Of a stretch of 64,000 nt of DNA, positions 42,464-53,166 are shown in pieces. A model generated the notes under the pieces. The model made no database searches and was not told where the DNA came from. It worked only from the letters and a program-made list of their open reading frames with translations. The position numbers and the translations under genes are program-made. The DNA comes from Cafeteria roenbergensis. Taxonomy: Eukaryota; Sar; Bigyra; Bicosoecida; Cafeteriaceae. The first letter of the stretch is position 1. Every line of letters starts with the position of its first letter. The DNA is taken from assembly GCA_008330645.1 (NCBI GenBank), contig VLTN01000037.1, positions 276,869 through 340,868 on the forward strand. The letters run 5' to 3'.

Positions 42464-44923
42464 CTACTCGTCCAGCGCCTGTGACGCGTTTTGGCCTCCC
42501 AGCAGCAGTTCCTCTTGCAGCTTGAGAGCGCGCATCCGCTCATCCTCCTCCGCATGCTTCTTCTGCAGGGCCTCCAGCTCCCTGACCTGCTTGCTGCTGT
42601 AGCGCCGGGACGTCTGGCCAAGCTCAAACGCAAGGCTCAGGGCCTCGGTGTGCGCCACGCCCGCAAGCCACTTGGCCAGCGCGTTGGCCGACAGGGGCGG
42701 CGAGTCCGGGTTGAGACCGAACGACCCCGCGCGCCGGACCCACCCCAGCGCCGTCGAGAGCGCCGTGGCCTCCTCTTGCACGGTTTCGTGGTTTTTGAGG
42801 AGCGCTTGGGCGGCCGCGTCGCTCTTCTCCTTCTCGGCGGTTGAGGACAGAGCCACCACTGTCGGGGTGGACCGAATGCCCATGGCGCGCAGCAGAGGGT
42901 GGGCGCGCGCCTCCGTCGAGTCCAGGGCCGCCAGGGCGACGCCCCAGTGCCGCAGGTAAGCTAAGTAGCCAGCCGCCTTCCCGCCGATCAGGGCCCCAGC
43001 GCGCCCCGCCCCGGCGCCCACGGTCGGGGGGCTCGCCTGGCCGTCGGCGTCGACTGTCGCCGTGGCGTCCCCGGCCGCGCCAGGAGCAGCGACGGGCCCC
43101 GCGATGGCCTCGGCCAAGGCCCGCCACTCCGCCGCGGCGGCGCGGCAGGGCCCCGAGAGGCGGTCGCAGACCAGCACCGCCCACAGCCCCAGCGAGCCCT
43201 TGGCCCCGGACTTGGCCCGCGTGGGGAGGATGGGGGCGGCGGGCTCGGCCGCGACCTCGCTGACGCCGCACGACATGCTGGCCACGTGCGCAGTCAGGAA
43301 GTGGGAGGCTAGGGACGCCGCGCCATGGGCGCGCCCCGTCGACCACATCTGCATGAGCGACGCGGGTTGGAGCGACTCTCCGGGCTCGTATTCCGGGGAG
43401 AGCGTTCCGTTGAGGGCCAGCGAGACGTTCAGTCCATCCTTCCTGGCCCGGGCGGAGGCGCGGTCGGCTCCGAGGAGGGCGTCCTCCCGACGGAAGAGGG
43501 TGAGGACGGGGGCGGTGGCCGTCATCGCGGCCAGCACGTGCGTGGCGGTGGAGAACGCGATGCCCGTGGCGGGCGGCGGGGCGGCAGCAGCGGCCTCCAG
43601 CGGCCGCGTGTCGGCCTGCGATGCGGCAGAGGCTGCCGCAGCCGCGGCGCGGGAGGCGGCCTGGTGGGTGGACGCGACCGCCGCTCTTGCAGTGGCTGCC
43701 AGCGAGTTGACGTCCTTCGACGCCCACCACACGAGCTGGGCAGGAAGGCCCCGAACGCCGTCGGAGGGAGAGTAGGCCGCCCCGGCGGCCGCGGCGGCCG
43801 CCGCGGCCGCCGCGTCGGCGACGTCGCTGGCATCCTGGCCGGGGAGCGCAAAGGGGTTCTGCATCACCGCGAGCACGCCGGGGGGGTCGGCTGGCGCGGC
43901 AGCGTTTCCGGCCTCCGCCGAGGTGTCGGGGGGCGGGGGTGGGGCCGCGTTGGCTAGACCCATTGCCCTCAGAGTGTCCCGGGCGGAGGAGCGCACGGCC
44001 GTGCTTGCGACGGACTTGAAGCTCTGGGCAGCGCCCAGCGGCGCGGAGGCCACGGCGACCTTGAAAGGGGCGTTGCGGTTGCCAGCCAGCAAGGCCGCCG
44101 CAGCGTCGGCAGAGGCAAGGGCGCTCTCTGCGGCTGCCGTGTGCAGCGGCACCAGCAGGATGCGCGCGGGTTCCGGCGAAGTTCCGTTGAGGACGGAGGG
44201 ATCCAGGGGCCACGCGCGGGCGTCGCCGCCGGGGCCGCCACGCAGCCAGTCTCCTGCTGCCGGCGACGGGGCCCCGACGTTGGTCCATCGCGGAAAGAAT
44301 CCGCAGTGGGAGGAGGCGAGAGCGATGACCGCCAGAGCGGAGGGCTGCTGCGTGTGCGCCACGTACCAGTGGCTCAGGTCCGGCGAGCTCTCGGACAGCG
44401 CGGCGGGGGCGGATCCTGCCTTGGCGGCTTTGCCGGGGCGGCACATGACCACGGGCGAGGTGGCTCGCAGCTCCTCGGGCTTGTCGGCCCGCTTGGTCAG
44501 CATGGACACGCCCACGGACACGGTCTCCGAGTAGTCCGCCACAGCCGCTGCCTGCCGAGCGAGCGCGGGGCTGGAGCTCTCGATCCCGGCGCCGTGGATG
44601 GCCATCCGGGGCACGCCCCGCGAGGCGCGAAGCAGCGAGGCGGCCGCTGCGCCGGCATGCCAGAAACGGCTGCACAGGCCGCACACGCCGCCCTGGCCCG
44701 CGGCCTTGGCGTCCACGCCCGGGGGAATGACGAGAACAAGCGTTGGCGCGCCGGGAGAGCCCTTTGCGACCGCCTTGGCGAACGGCGGGGGCCTGCAGCA
44801 CTCGTCGTGAGAGACTGGATCAGCCTCGGTTGCTGGCGCGGCCGCGACGGCAAGGGCCAACCCCAGGAGCAGCAGAGCGCCCGCGCGCCGGCCCGCAAGT
44901 CCCGAGCCCTTCGTCCAAGTCAT
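42464..44923 (-). CDS. Secreted/ER protein with thioredoxin-like domain
   Basis: Single exon, 819 aa. Residues 1-32 form a signal peptide (GALLLLGLALAVAAAPATEA). Residues about 35-180 contain a CxxC pair (GGVCGLCSRFW) in a thioredoxin-like setting, which could be redox active. Residues about 190-560 are Ala-rich and not recognised. Residues about 590-720 form a second thioredoxin-like unit: LWAVLVCDRLSGPCRAAAAEW, a strand-helix-strand, then MGIRSTPTVVALS with the cis-Pro loop. The C-terminus is a coiled coil (KQVRELEALQKKHAEEDERMRALKLQEELL). There is no KDEL and no clear membrane anchor; it ends NASQALDE. Function is probably in the secretory pathway; the exact family is unknown. Confidence 0.72.
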   Translation of the reverse strand: MTWTKGSGLAGRRAGALLLLGLALAVAAAPATEADPVSHDECCRPPPFAKAVAKGSPGAPTLVLVIPPGVDAKAAGQGGVCGLCSRFWHAGAAAASLLRASRGVPRMAIHGAGIESSSPALARQAAAVADYSETVSVGVSMLTKRADKPEELRATSPVVMCRPGKAAKAGSAPAALSESSPDLSHWYVAHTQQPSALAVIALASSHCGFFPRWTNVGAPSPAAGDWLRGGPGGDARAWPLDPSVLNGTSPEPARILLVPLHTAAAESALASADAAAALLAGNRNAPFKVAVASAPLGAAQSFKSVASTAVRSSARDTLRAMGLANAAPPPPPDTSAEAGNAAAPADPPGVLAVMQNPFALPGQDASDVADAAAAAAAAAAGAAYSPSDGVRGLPAQLVWWASKDVNSLAATARAAVASTHQAASRAAAAAASAASQADTRPLEAAAAAPPPATGIAFSTATHVLAAMTATAPVLTLFRREDALLGADRASARARKDGLNVSLALNGTLSPEYEPGESLQPASLMQMWSTGRAHGAASLASHFLTAHVASMSCGVSEVAAEPAAPILPTRAKSGAKGSLGLWAVLVCDRLSGPCRAAAAEWRALAEAIAGPVAAPGAAGDATATVDADGQASPPTVGAGAGRAGALIGGKAAGYLAYLRHWGVALAALDSTEARAHPLLRAMGIRSTPTVVALSSTAEKEKSDAAAQALLKNHETVQEEATALSTALGWVRRAGSFGLNPDSPPLSANALAKWLAGVAHTEALSLAFELGQTSRRYSSKQVRELEALQKKHAEEDERMRALKLQEELLLGGQNASQALDE

Positions 44924-45443
44924 GCCAGCCTCACTTGCTCCCCTGCGCCCCTTGCGCAGGTGGGTGGCGAGGCGCTACGTGGCGGAGCGCTCGAGCAACG
45001 ACGAGCATGTTTGCGCAGGCAAACATGCGCTCCACGAGCGCGGCTCGGCTGTGCCCCAAGCGAGGCTGCGAGGCTTGCGCGCATCCGTGGCCTGCGTGGC
45101 TCGTCACCGACCGGTGGACCCTGGGGAAGCGCCATGCTCGTGGCTCGCGTGGAGCGCCGGCTCGAACGAGGGAGGGCCTCGAAGTCAGCGAGCAAGGCAC
45201 CCACAACTAAGGCTTGCAATTGGCCGTAGTTCTGCAAGACCGCGCCGACGCCTCCCCCCTGCCCCCCAAAATGACACGGGCTCACTCAAGGCCGCTGCCC
45301 CTCTGCGCTGCTCCTTCCCGCGCCCCTGAGCCCCTGACCTGCCCGGGCCAGCACCGCGAGCTGCGCGGATTTACCTTGCAGCCTCTTGGGACCGGCGAGG
45401 CGGCTGAATTTTGTTGAGCGAGCCTGCTTCCGCTTCGGCAGCG
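44924..45443. other. Divergent intergenic region upstream of Zn2Cys6 factor
   Basis: 520 bp between the starts of the thioredoxin-fold gene and the transcription factor gene. It contains a short near-palindrome around 45001-45030 (catgtttgcgcaggcaaacatg). No coding frame has protein character. It presumably holds two promoters. Confidence 0.45.
45007..45028. promoter_or_regulatory. 22-bp near-perfect inverted repeat in divergent promoter
   Basis: The sequence catgtttgcgcaggcaaaca, continuing tg, reads almost the same on both strands, with arms catgtttg and caaacatg around a GC-rich centre. Such palindromes often bind dimeric factors. It lies about 420 bp upstream of the transcription factor start and 85 bp upstream of the other gene. 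The operator role is inference. Confidence 0.35.
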
Positions 45444-48400
45444 ATGCCAGCGAGGAAGGATGGCGACCGAGCCCGGATCTCCCGGGCCTGCGACCACTGC
45501 AAGCGCTCCAGGCGCAAGTGAGTCCCCGACTGCCCGCCGCAGTCGCCACAGTCGCCGGGGCAGAGGGGAGGGCTCGGGGAAACCCTGCCGAGGGTGGATA
45601 AATTCGGCGCGTGGCGATGACGCCTTCGCGGGCCTCGAGCGCAGTCGGGCCCGCCAGCTCGCGCCTCCATCTCGCCCGTGGTGCCATGCTTCCTTGGTGC
45701 AGGTGTGACGGGGACGACCCGTGCTCCGAGTGCCAGCGCCGCGGAGTGAGCTGCACGTTCAGCATCGTCAACAAGCCCCGAGGACCCAAGCCCGTGAGTT
45801 CGCCGCAGCCAGCGGCCGCAGCCTGCCGGTGGCGGTCGCCCCGCGAAGCAAGGCGCACGCTCGCGTGCTTCTGGAGCCTGGCCGCCCCGCGGCATTTCTA
45901 CGGCCCGCACGCCTCCCGTCGCGGATGCGGAGGAACTTGCGAAGTCAACCGCGGAAAAAAAGCTGCGCAACGAGACTTGTCGAGGTCACTCCATCGAACT
46001 TGGCGCCGCATCCGCCCGCGGCCCGGTTACCCCATCTGTCCCTGCATCTCGCGTGCCTTGTGACATCGGCCTCCGCAGGGGAGCATCAGCGAAACCCGCG
46101 CCGAGAACGAACGCCTGCAGGCCGAGGTCAAGCAGCTTCGCTCCCAGCTCAACTCCGCCAACGCCAGGGTTGCGGCGCTTGAACGCAGCCTTGCCGCTGC
46201 GCAGGCGGCTTCCACTCGGCAAGAAGGAGCACCGGGCGCGCACCAGAGCGCGCTCCACCCCTCCGTGGCTGCGTTGGCTGCGGACGGAGGACTTGCGCCC
46301 GGGCAAGACTGGCCCCGTCAGGCATCGCCCGCACGAGGCACTCCTCTGGGCCCGCCGCCAGCCCGGCCGCCTGCGGCACCCTCCTCGTCCTCGTCCTCGT
46401 CCTCCGCGGGCGCGGCAGCTGCTGCGGCAGCTTCCGCTGGGTTCCCCCAGGGCCCCGGCGCGGTTATGAAGCTGGAGCCGCTGCGGCCGAGCGCGGATGA
46501 GCACAAGTACCTGTCCAATTTCATGAGGTTTATCGTGCGGCACTTTCCAGTTATCAACCGGCAGGCGTTCCTCACCGACCTAGCGCGCCACCAGGACCCC
46601 GGCGCCGCAACAACTACTGTGGCGGTGGACGCCGAGTCGGTCAAGAAGCGCCTGTGAGCAGGCACGTGGAACACCACACGATCGAATGCTCGGCAGCAGT
46701 TTTTCCGCTGCCCCGCTGTTTGCCCCTCCCCCCGCTCCACGATGCATCGCACCGCTTGCCCGACTCGCCGCAGGGAGGACTTGTCGTTCCGGGTGTGCTA
46801 CTACACGGCGCTTACTTTCGGCGCCAAGCTCAGCGGCAAGCGGCGGCTCGCCCGCCGCTACTACGAGCTCGCACGCTTTCACATCGGGCCTTGCTTCGCC
46901 ATGCCTTGCCAGCACTTGGTTTCGGCCCTGCTGATCATGACGATTCTCACCCGCGTCATCTTGGCAGACATCAAGCAGGCCATCCTGTACGCATCGCTCG
47001 CGGCGCGCATGGTGGACCTCTGCGACGTTGCGCCGGAAATCCGCATCTGTGCCTTGACCATCCACGCCATTATCAACCCAGCCATCAGCCGAAACTGGCC
47101 GCCCGCGGAGTGCCCAGAGGGTATGTCCCACGAAGTGCGGCTGGCCTCCCTCTGGGCATTCATCCACGGCCAGGTCATGCACGGGCTCATGCTCGTGCGC
47201 ACGCGGTCCGACGCGGAGCGGTTCGAGAGCCTCATGGACGAGTGCACCACGATGCAGCGGACGCACGGAATTGGCGTGCAAATGGCAATCAGCACCTTCA
47301 CTATGGCCTTCAAGTCCTTCCTCCAGCTGCGGCTTGGCAACACAGACGCCGCCTGCGTTTACGCTCGCGAGTGCGTGCGGCTGACGCTCGCAGACGAGTA
47401 CACTCGCTTCTTCGTGCCGCTTCTCTACACTGCGCGCAAGGCCATCGCCATCCTGGCTGAGTTTGGCACCCCTCGCGACGCCGAGGACCTCATCCCCAAG
47501 GCCATGGATCTGTTTCGACGGGCGGCCGACACGATCGGCGCCACCCCAATGGCCCGTCGACTTCGCAAGGGGCTTGGCTCCGCGGAGGCGGAGCTCAAGG
47601 AGCAGACTGGAGAAGGTTCGCTGCTCGTGTCCACAATGGCCCGTGAAGCGGCTGGCGCGATCAAGAACTCTGGCTACGACATGGGTGCGGCGGAGCCGGC
47701 GGACCTGAGCCAGGCGTTTGAGCGCAAAGACGCGGCAGAGGCTGTGGCGGGATCTGCCCAGGCAAGGGCTGCAGCCAATTTGGTCCTGTCCGCAGGAGAG
47801 GGGGCAGGCGCAAAGGAGGCCGCGGCGTGGGCGCGCTCGCCCTGGCTCGGGATCAACTCTCTGCCTGTGACCGGCAAACCGAGCGAATCAGCGCCTGGGC
47901 CAGACGGCAAGCCCGGCGCACCCCCTGCCGGGTCTGAGCGCCAGTACTGGGAAGAGGACCACAGCGACGGCGAAGGGGACGCGGCGGCGGCAGTCGCCAG
48001 AGGCGCGTCGCAGCGTTCCGCTGCTGGCGGGGCTGAAGCCGCCCCGATGGCCGCCCCGCCGTCGACGGCCTCTCAGGCATCGCCTCACGCAGCTGTGTCG
48101 ATGGGAACCGCGCCATCCATCCCCTGGACGCCTGGCATGTCGGCAGCGCATGTGACCGACGCCGAGCTTGCTGCCCAGGCAGCGCAGCGGGGGCAGCACG
48201 CCGGGGACGATCTGGTCGGCCTCCCTGCCGTGGTGGTCAGCGGCTCGATCTCGCACCCGGGCGAGCTGCACATGGCCTCCATCATCGAGGAGATTCGTCA
48301 GCGCCGGCTCACCGGGCAGTTTCACGGGCCCGTGCTGTCGCCCGCCCAGCAGGCCATTCTTGACCACCACCGCAAGCGGATGCTGGGCTCTGCAAGCGCG

Positions 48401-50089
48401 GCCACGCGGCGGAAGCGCCCTCGCGAGCGGGAGTCCAAGGCTTCCGACGACCCGAACGGGGCCGAGCCCGAAGACGACGAGGAGGAGGATGACGAAGACG
48501 CCGACGAGGACGCGCGCGGCTGCGACGGTCACCACAGGATGTCAGGGGACCTCTCGGACCCGCAGTCTCGCGCACGCCAGATGGTTCGCATGATGGCCAA
48601 CTCCATGCCAGGCGGCGAGTCACCGGCCAAGCGCAGCAAGCGGGATGCCGAGGCTGCGGCCGCCGCGGCCAAGGCCATCGCCGAGGCCCCACTTGCCGCT
48701 GACCCGAATGCGGCCGTGCTGGCTGCCACCATGGCCGCCGAGGAAGCCCTTCGCCGCCCGGAGCCGCCCCTGACCTCGTCGCGGCGGGCCAGCCACCCGG
48801 CGGCGGCTGCCGGGGACGACCTGGTCGTCACCGAGGAGGCGATGCGCAGCATTCCCCCCGAGAAGATGGCCCGCGTCCGCCGCGTCGCAGCCACCATGCG
48901 GCAGTTCTCGGAGAACCTGCGCTCAGGGGACGGGGGCGAGGCAGGGGCGATGCTGGCTCGCCCGGTCGGGTCCCTGCCCGTGGAGTCTCGCTTCCAGCAC
49001 CACGTCGGGCCTTCTGGCGCAGCGTTTCGTCAGCCGCAGGTCCCTAGCGGCGCTGACGAGTCCGCCATGCCTGCGGCCCAGGCAGCGGCGTTCGCCGCCG
49101 CGGCCGCTGGGCGGTTTGCGCCCCCGCCCCAGTCGGACAGTTTCGTGTCGCCCTCGCCCCTCACCCACGAGCGCTCCGGTCCGTTGCCCGATCACCCGGC
49201 GCCCCGCGGCCTGAGTATCCAAGCCCCAAGCCTTCCGACCTATGCTGCCCGCCCTCACCAGCAAGGCCTCATGCCCAGCACTGCCTCCTCGTCCTCCTCC
49301 TCGTCCTCGTCGTCTGCGGCTGCGACTGCGGCTGCGACTGCGGCTGCGGCTGCGACTGCGGCTGCCAATGCCTTCTCGTATCCCGCGCCAGTGTCGCACA
49401 GGCCGAGTTCGGCTCACTCGGACGCGGCGGCCGCCCTGGCGACGCTCGCGCACGTCGCAGGCAGCGCGGGGAGGCGCTCGCCAGCGCCGCAACCAGCCGG
49501 CGGACGCGGTCGCACGGCCTCCGTCGCGTCCGTCTCAAGCCCTGCGCTCGCCATCCCCCGGCTCACGTCCACCGGCGCAACTCCGCTGCCTGATGACGTG
49601 TTGGGACAGCCAGGCGGCCGCCTCTCGCGCCTGTCGAACGGGCAGTACAGCCCCGGTGGGCTCTCGCTTGGCTCCAGCATGGGCCTCACGCCGCTGGGGG
49701 ATATGGCGTCTCTCCTCTCGGACCGGCCTGGGTCGCAGAGGTCGCTTGTCGGGCAGTGGCGAAACCTCACAGCGACGCCGGCTGGGCTCGCGGGGAGCGT
49801 GACCTCGTCGGGGTCCGACCACACCGCCTCGCGAGACCCCGAGAGCCGAGACGGAGCACCGGGCGCGTCCACGCCTGCGGAGCCGCCAGGACCTGCGGGA
49901 GCGCAGCGCCAACCCTCCAGCCGCGCGAGCGGCGGCAGGCTCTCTGTGGGATCGACGGACATCTTCTCCGGCATGATCCCCGGAGGAGACTCGTCCTTCT
50001 TCGACCCGCCCATGCAGGTCAGCAGCGGGCTGCCAGTGGCAGAGAAGCCCTCCATCATCAAGCCGGCTGCCGGGCCGCCCCGGAGGTAA
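45444..50089 (+). CDS. Zn2Cys6 (fungal-type) transcription factor
   Basis: Exons 45444-45517, 45703-45793, 46079-46653 and 46774-50089 give 1351 aa. The binuclear zinc cluster CDHCKRSRRK / CDGDDPCSECQRRGVSC (residues about 16-42) is split by intron 1 and has all six cysteines at GAL4 spacing (C-x2-C-x6-C-x5-C-x2-C-x6-C). Exon 3 opens with a coiled-coil dimerisation helix (ENERLQAEVKQLRSQLNSANARVAALERSL). Residues about 210-520 are helical (CYYTALTFGAKL, ARRYYELARFHIG, QHLVSALLIMTILTRV), like the fungal middle homology region. The last 800 residues are disordered, with acidic, Ala and Ser tracts. A sequence-specific nuclear regulator is likely. It is divergent from a secretory gene whose promoter it may share. 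Confidence 0.9.
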
Positions 50090-50333
50090 CCTGACTGCAA
50101 CGACATGCTGCGAGTGTCTCCCCGAACCCGCAATGTGTGGCCAGGGCTATCTATAACGAACCTGCGAGTTCGCTCAGCCGCGGCCGCAAGGCGCTGCTGG
50201 GCTTGAAGCCGCGCGCAGCCACGCCCGAACAAAGCGCATGAATTCAGCGAGGCGCGACTGCCAAGCGGGCCAGCTGACACACAACCGCGAAATATCGCGC
50301 AGCCAGCCAAGAGAACGGCGCAAGGGAGCCTGG

Positions 50334-50884
50334 TCACGCCTTGATCCTGTCCAGTAGCGCCACGGGCTTGAGCACAGAGAGCTTGTTGGTGTCCACGATG
50401 CAGCCATTCATCACCATTTCGTCCACGATGAAGTGGGCGCGCTCCAGGTTGAACATGATGTCCAGCTCGCACTGAGAAGGCAAAGAGGAGGGACGCGGCG
50501 GAAAAGGGCGGGGCGGCGGCATCGAATCGAGGTAGATTTTGCACGCCGCTGTGAGCCAGGCTCAGGTTGCGCAGCCGCTGCACTCACCACGTTCTCAAAG
50601 TACTTGTCGAGCGTCTCCACCAGCGCGTGGATGAACTCCAGCATGCCCAATTCGTTCTCCTCGCCCTCCTCAAAGCCCACGATGAAGTACAGCGACGCGT
50701 AGCGCCGGTACACCACCTTGAGGCCGCGGTGCTCCATGAACGAGCACTGCATCTCCGTCCGCGACAGGCACTTGCGGATGATCTCCGCCTCGAGGGCCGA
50801 GCGTTCCTCGATGCTCTTGAAGTCAAAGTACTGCGCCAGGCGCGTCTGCCCCTGCTTGTTGACCATGAGCAGGAATTTCATCAT
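50334..50884 (-). CDS. AP4S1: AP-4 complex small (sigma) subunit
   Basis: Clathrin-adaptor-like sigma chain acting in trans-Golgi sorting. Exons in coding order are 50884-50588 and 50471-50334, phase 0, giving 144 aa, exactly the family length. FLLMVNKQGQTRLAQYFDF, CLSRTEMQCSFMEHRGLKVVYRRYASLYFIVG and the spliced block LDKYFENV / CELDIMFNLERAHFIVDEM match; so does NGCIVDTNK. MVNKQGQTRL and CSFMEHR resemble AP-4 more than AP-1 or AP-2 (which have SRQGKLRL). The intron ends TCAG, the only acceptor in the window without GCAG. It is divergent from RNase HII. Confidence 0.92.
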
Positions 50885-51320
50885 GGTTGCCGGAACGCCG
50901 AGCCAACAAGCTGCGAAGCAGCAGCCAGAAAGGCGGACTGGAAGCAGGAGTCAGGCCGCGGAAGGAACCAGCTTGTGCGCAACTACGCGTAAATCGGCAT
51001 GGCGCGAGGCGCGGCTCGCGCCTCCGGGCACCACCGCCTCGGCTGCTTCAAGCGCGCGCCCGATCTGGCGCCGCCGCCGCCGCCGCCAGCCCGGGCCGCA
51101 GCAAAGCGATTCCCACCCATCGGTCGCGCGAGGGCTATGCGAAAGAAACACCCTCCGGGAATTGGAGGCGCGGCGCGCCGGCACCCTCACCTCTAGGACG
51201 CTGTCGGGTGCGTTCCTTGCGGGCGCCCCCAATTCCCTGGCTCCTGGGGCAGAGCCGGCTGGAAGCTGCCTCGCAGTGTCCGCGCCAGCTTTCCCCCCCG
51301 CCTCCCCTCAGCACCCGCGG
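50885..51320. other. Divergent intergenic region AP-4 sigma / RNase HII
   Basis: 436 bp between the two starts. The RNase HII frame happens to stay open across it (in-frame ATG at 50718 on the antisense of AP-4), but the sequence lacks conserved protein. No repeat or RNA gene is visible. It is GC-rich with several CpG-dense blocks (51060-51090). Confidence 0.45.
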
Positions 51321-52907
51321 ATGAACCGGGGCCTCGCAGCGGCGTCTCGGCTGCGTGTGCACGCAATGGCAGCAGCCGTGGCTACCCGGCGCTCCACGCG
51401 CAGCATGGTCGCTCACTCCGCGGGTCTCGACGCCGCTGGCGTGATCGGCCGGGCCCTTCCTCGCGCACCGTCGTCGCGAAAGCGGAGGCGAAGCAGCACT
51501 GCGGCGGCGTTCGAGTCCCCCGCTGCCGCGGCCGCTGCTGCCGGGGCTGTCGGAGCAGCGCCCGGGGTGGGGGACTCCCCGCCGGCAGCCTCGCGCCCGC
51601 GGCGAACGCTGCAGCACACTCCACCGAGAGCCACGCCGGCATCGCAAGCTTCGCAGGTGCTCGGTGCCTCGGCTGTGGGAAGGTCCTCTCGCAGGCGGGC
51701 GACGGTACCGTCGGCTGCGGCCGAGCCCGGGCCCGCAAGCGGGTCCGTGCCCAAGTCGACCTCCAAGACCAAGGCGAGCGCACGGCCCAAGCCGAAGGCC
51801 AAGGCCAAGGCGAGCGCACGGCCCAAGGCCAAGGCCAAGCCGAAGCCTCCTGCGCCCCTCGAGGCCGTGTGCCCCGCTGTCGTTGTGGGCCGCTCCGGCC
51901 TCCGCGCTGCGCCGCGCCTGGCCGGAAGCTCCGCGGCGGACCTGGAGGGGTCCGAGCCGGCGATGGCCTGGCTCGCCTCCGCCCACAGCGCAGCCGCTGC
52001 TGCTTCCGGCGCGGAGGCTGCGTCGCTGATGGGGATGGCGCTTGAGGACGCCGCACGGGCAGCCGGGTGGCGCCACGTCATCGGCGTGGACGAGGCGGGA
52101 AGGGGGCCCCTGTGCGGGCCCGTGGTGTCCGCAGCCGTAATGGTACTTCCCGCGCGCTCGGGGGAAGGGGGCCCAGGCGACGACACCTCGGCAGAGCCGG
52201 TGCCGGGTGTCATGGACTCGAAAACGCTGGCAGAGCCAGAGCGGGAGCGGCTGGCAGAGGCGCTCATGGCGCACGAGCGGGTGGTGTGGGCCGTGGCAGC
52301 GGCGGGGCCACGGGCGATCGAGGAGCACAACATCCTGCGGGCCGCCCTGGACGGCATGACGGTTGCGGCCGACGCTGTGCTGCTGGCTTCGGAGGGCCGC
52401 TCGAGCGGCGGCCGCAGCAGCGCCGCCTCCGCAGCTGCTCGAGGGGCGGACGCCGGGCCTGTGTGGCGCGGCAGCGGCGCGAAAGTGTTTGTGGACGGGA
52501 ACAGGATGCCGCCGGCCTTCAAGGGCCGGATGGAGCAGAGCCTCGCGGCAGAGCAGGGCCAGAACGAGGGCGAGGGCCAGGGCGAGGACAAGGGCCGCTG
52601 CGACGCCTTTGAGGCGGAGACGCTGGTCAAGGGGGACAGCAGGTGCTACTCCATCGCGGCCGCCAGCGTGCTTGCCAAGGTGACTCGTGACCGTATCATG
52701 AAGGAGCTGGACGGCAAGTACCCCGGCTACGACATGGCTGGCCACAAAGGATACCCCACGCCAGCGCACATGGCCATCGTCCGGGAAAAGGGCGCAACGG
52801 ACTCGCACCGCCTCACCTTTGCGCCCCTCAAGGGCCACTGGACTCGCGACGAGAGCGGCAAGGCCGTGCCCGTGGGCAGCGACTCGGACGGCAGCGCCTC
52901 GGAGTGA
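51321..52907 (+). CDS. rnhB: Bacterial-type ribonuclease HII with long basic N-terminal extension
   Basis: RNase HII cuts RNA in RNA-DNA hybrids and single ribonucleotides in DNA. Single exon, 528 aa from ATG 51321. The catalytic domain begins near residue 252. Active-site residues are D257 and E258 in GVDEAGRGPLCGPVV, D392 in VDGN and D457 in VTRDRIM; VMDSKTL, VKGDSRCYSIAAASVLAK and HKGYPTPAHM are all present. KGDS-SIAAASVLAKVTRDR is the bacterial/organellar type rather than eukaryotic RNASEH2A. The first 250 residues are Ala/Arg rich with a Lys-Pro-Ala tract (about 148-178), like a linker-histone tail or nuclear/nucleolar signal; an organelle leader is also possible. An internal Glu/Gly-rich insert lies at 411-428. 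Transfer from bacteria is inferred. Confidence 0.9.
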   Translation: MNRGLAAASRLRVHAMAAAVATRRSTRSMVAHSAGLDAAGVIGRALPRAPSSRKRRRSSTAAAFESPAAAAAAAGAVGAAPGVGDSPPAASRPRRTLQHTPPRATPASQASQVLGASAVGRSSRRRATVPSAAAEPGPASGSVPKSTSKTKASARPKPKAKAKASARPKAKAKPKPPAPLEAVCPAVVVGRSGLRAAPRLAGSSAADLEGSEPAMAWLASAHSAAAAASGAEAASLMGMALEDAARAAGWRHVIGVDEAGRGPLCGPVVSAAVMVLPARSGEGGPGDDTSAEPVPGVMDSKTLAEPERERLAEALMAHERVVWAVAAAGPRAIEEHNILRAALDGMTVAADAVLLASEGRSSGGRSSAASAAARGADAGPVWRGSGAKVFVDGNRMPPAFKGRMEQSLAAEQGQNEGEGQGEDKGRCDAFEAETLVKGDSRCYSIAAASVLAKVTRDRIMKELDGKYPGYDMAGHKGYPTPAHMAIVREKGATDSHRLTFAPLKGHWTRDESGKAVPVGSDSDGSASE

Positions 52908-53166
52908 GCAGCGCACATGAAGCTGCGGCCCCGCCCCTGCCTTTTGTTTGACCCCCGCGGCCTGCGTGAGCGATTTGCGTTGCAAGTTTGCGACGAGACT
53001 CTGTTAGTGATGCGCCCCTAGCAGCCTGCAAGCGCACCGGCGCCCGCACGGGAAAAACACCGGCAATCGCGGCCGCAGAGCCCAGATGCAACCACAACTG
53101 CGCGAGCCGCCAACGCGCGACGACTGGAGACTGCACCAGCCACCGGCGGCACGGCCGAGGGCCAGC

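Noticed and set aside
50718-51320. Upstream extension of the RNase HII frame into AP-4 sigma antisense
   Set aside because: It overlaps a confirmed gene on the other strand and shows no conserved sequence. The ATG at 51321 is preferred, though 51366 is also possible.
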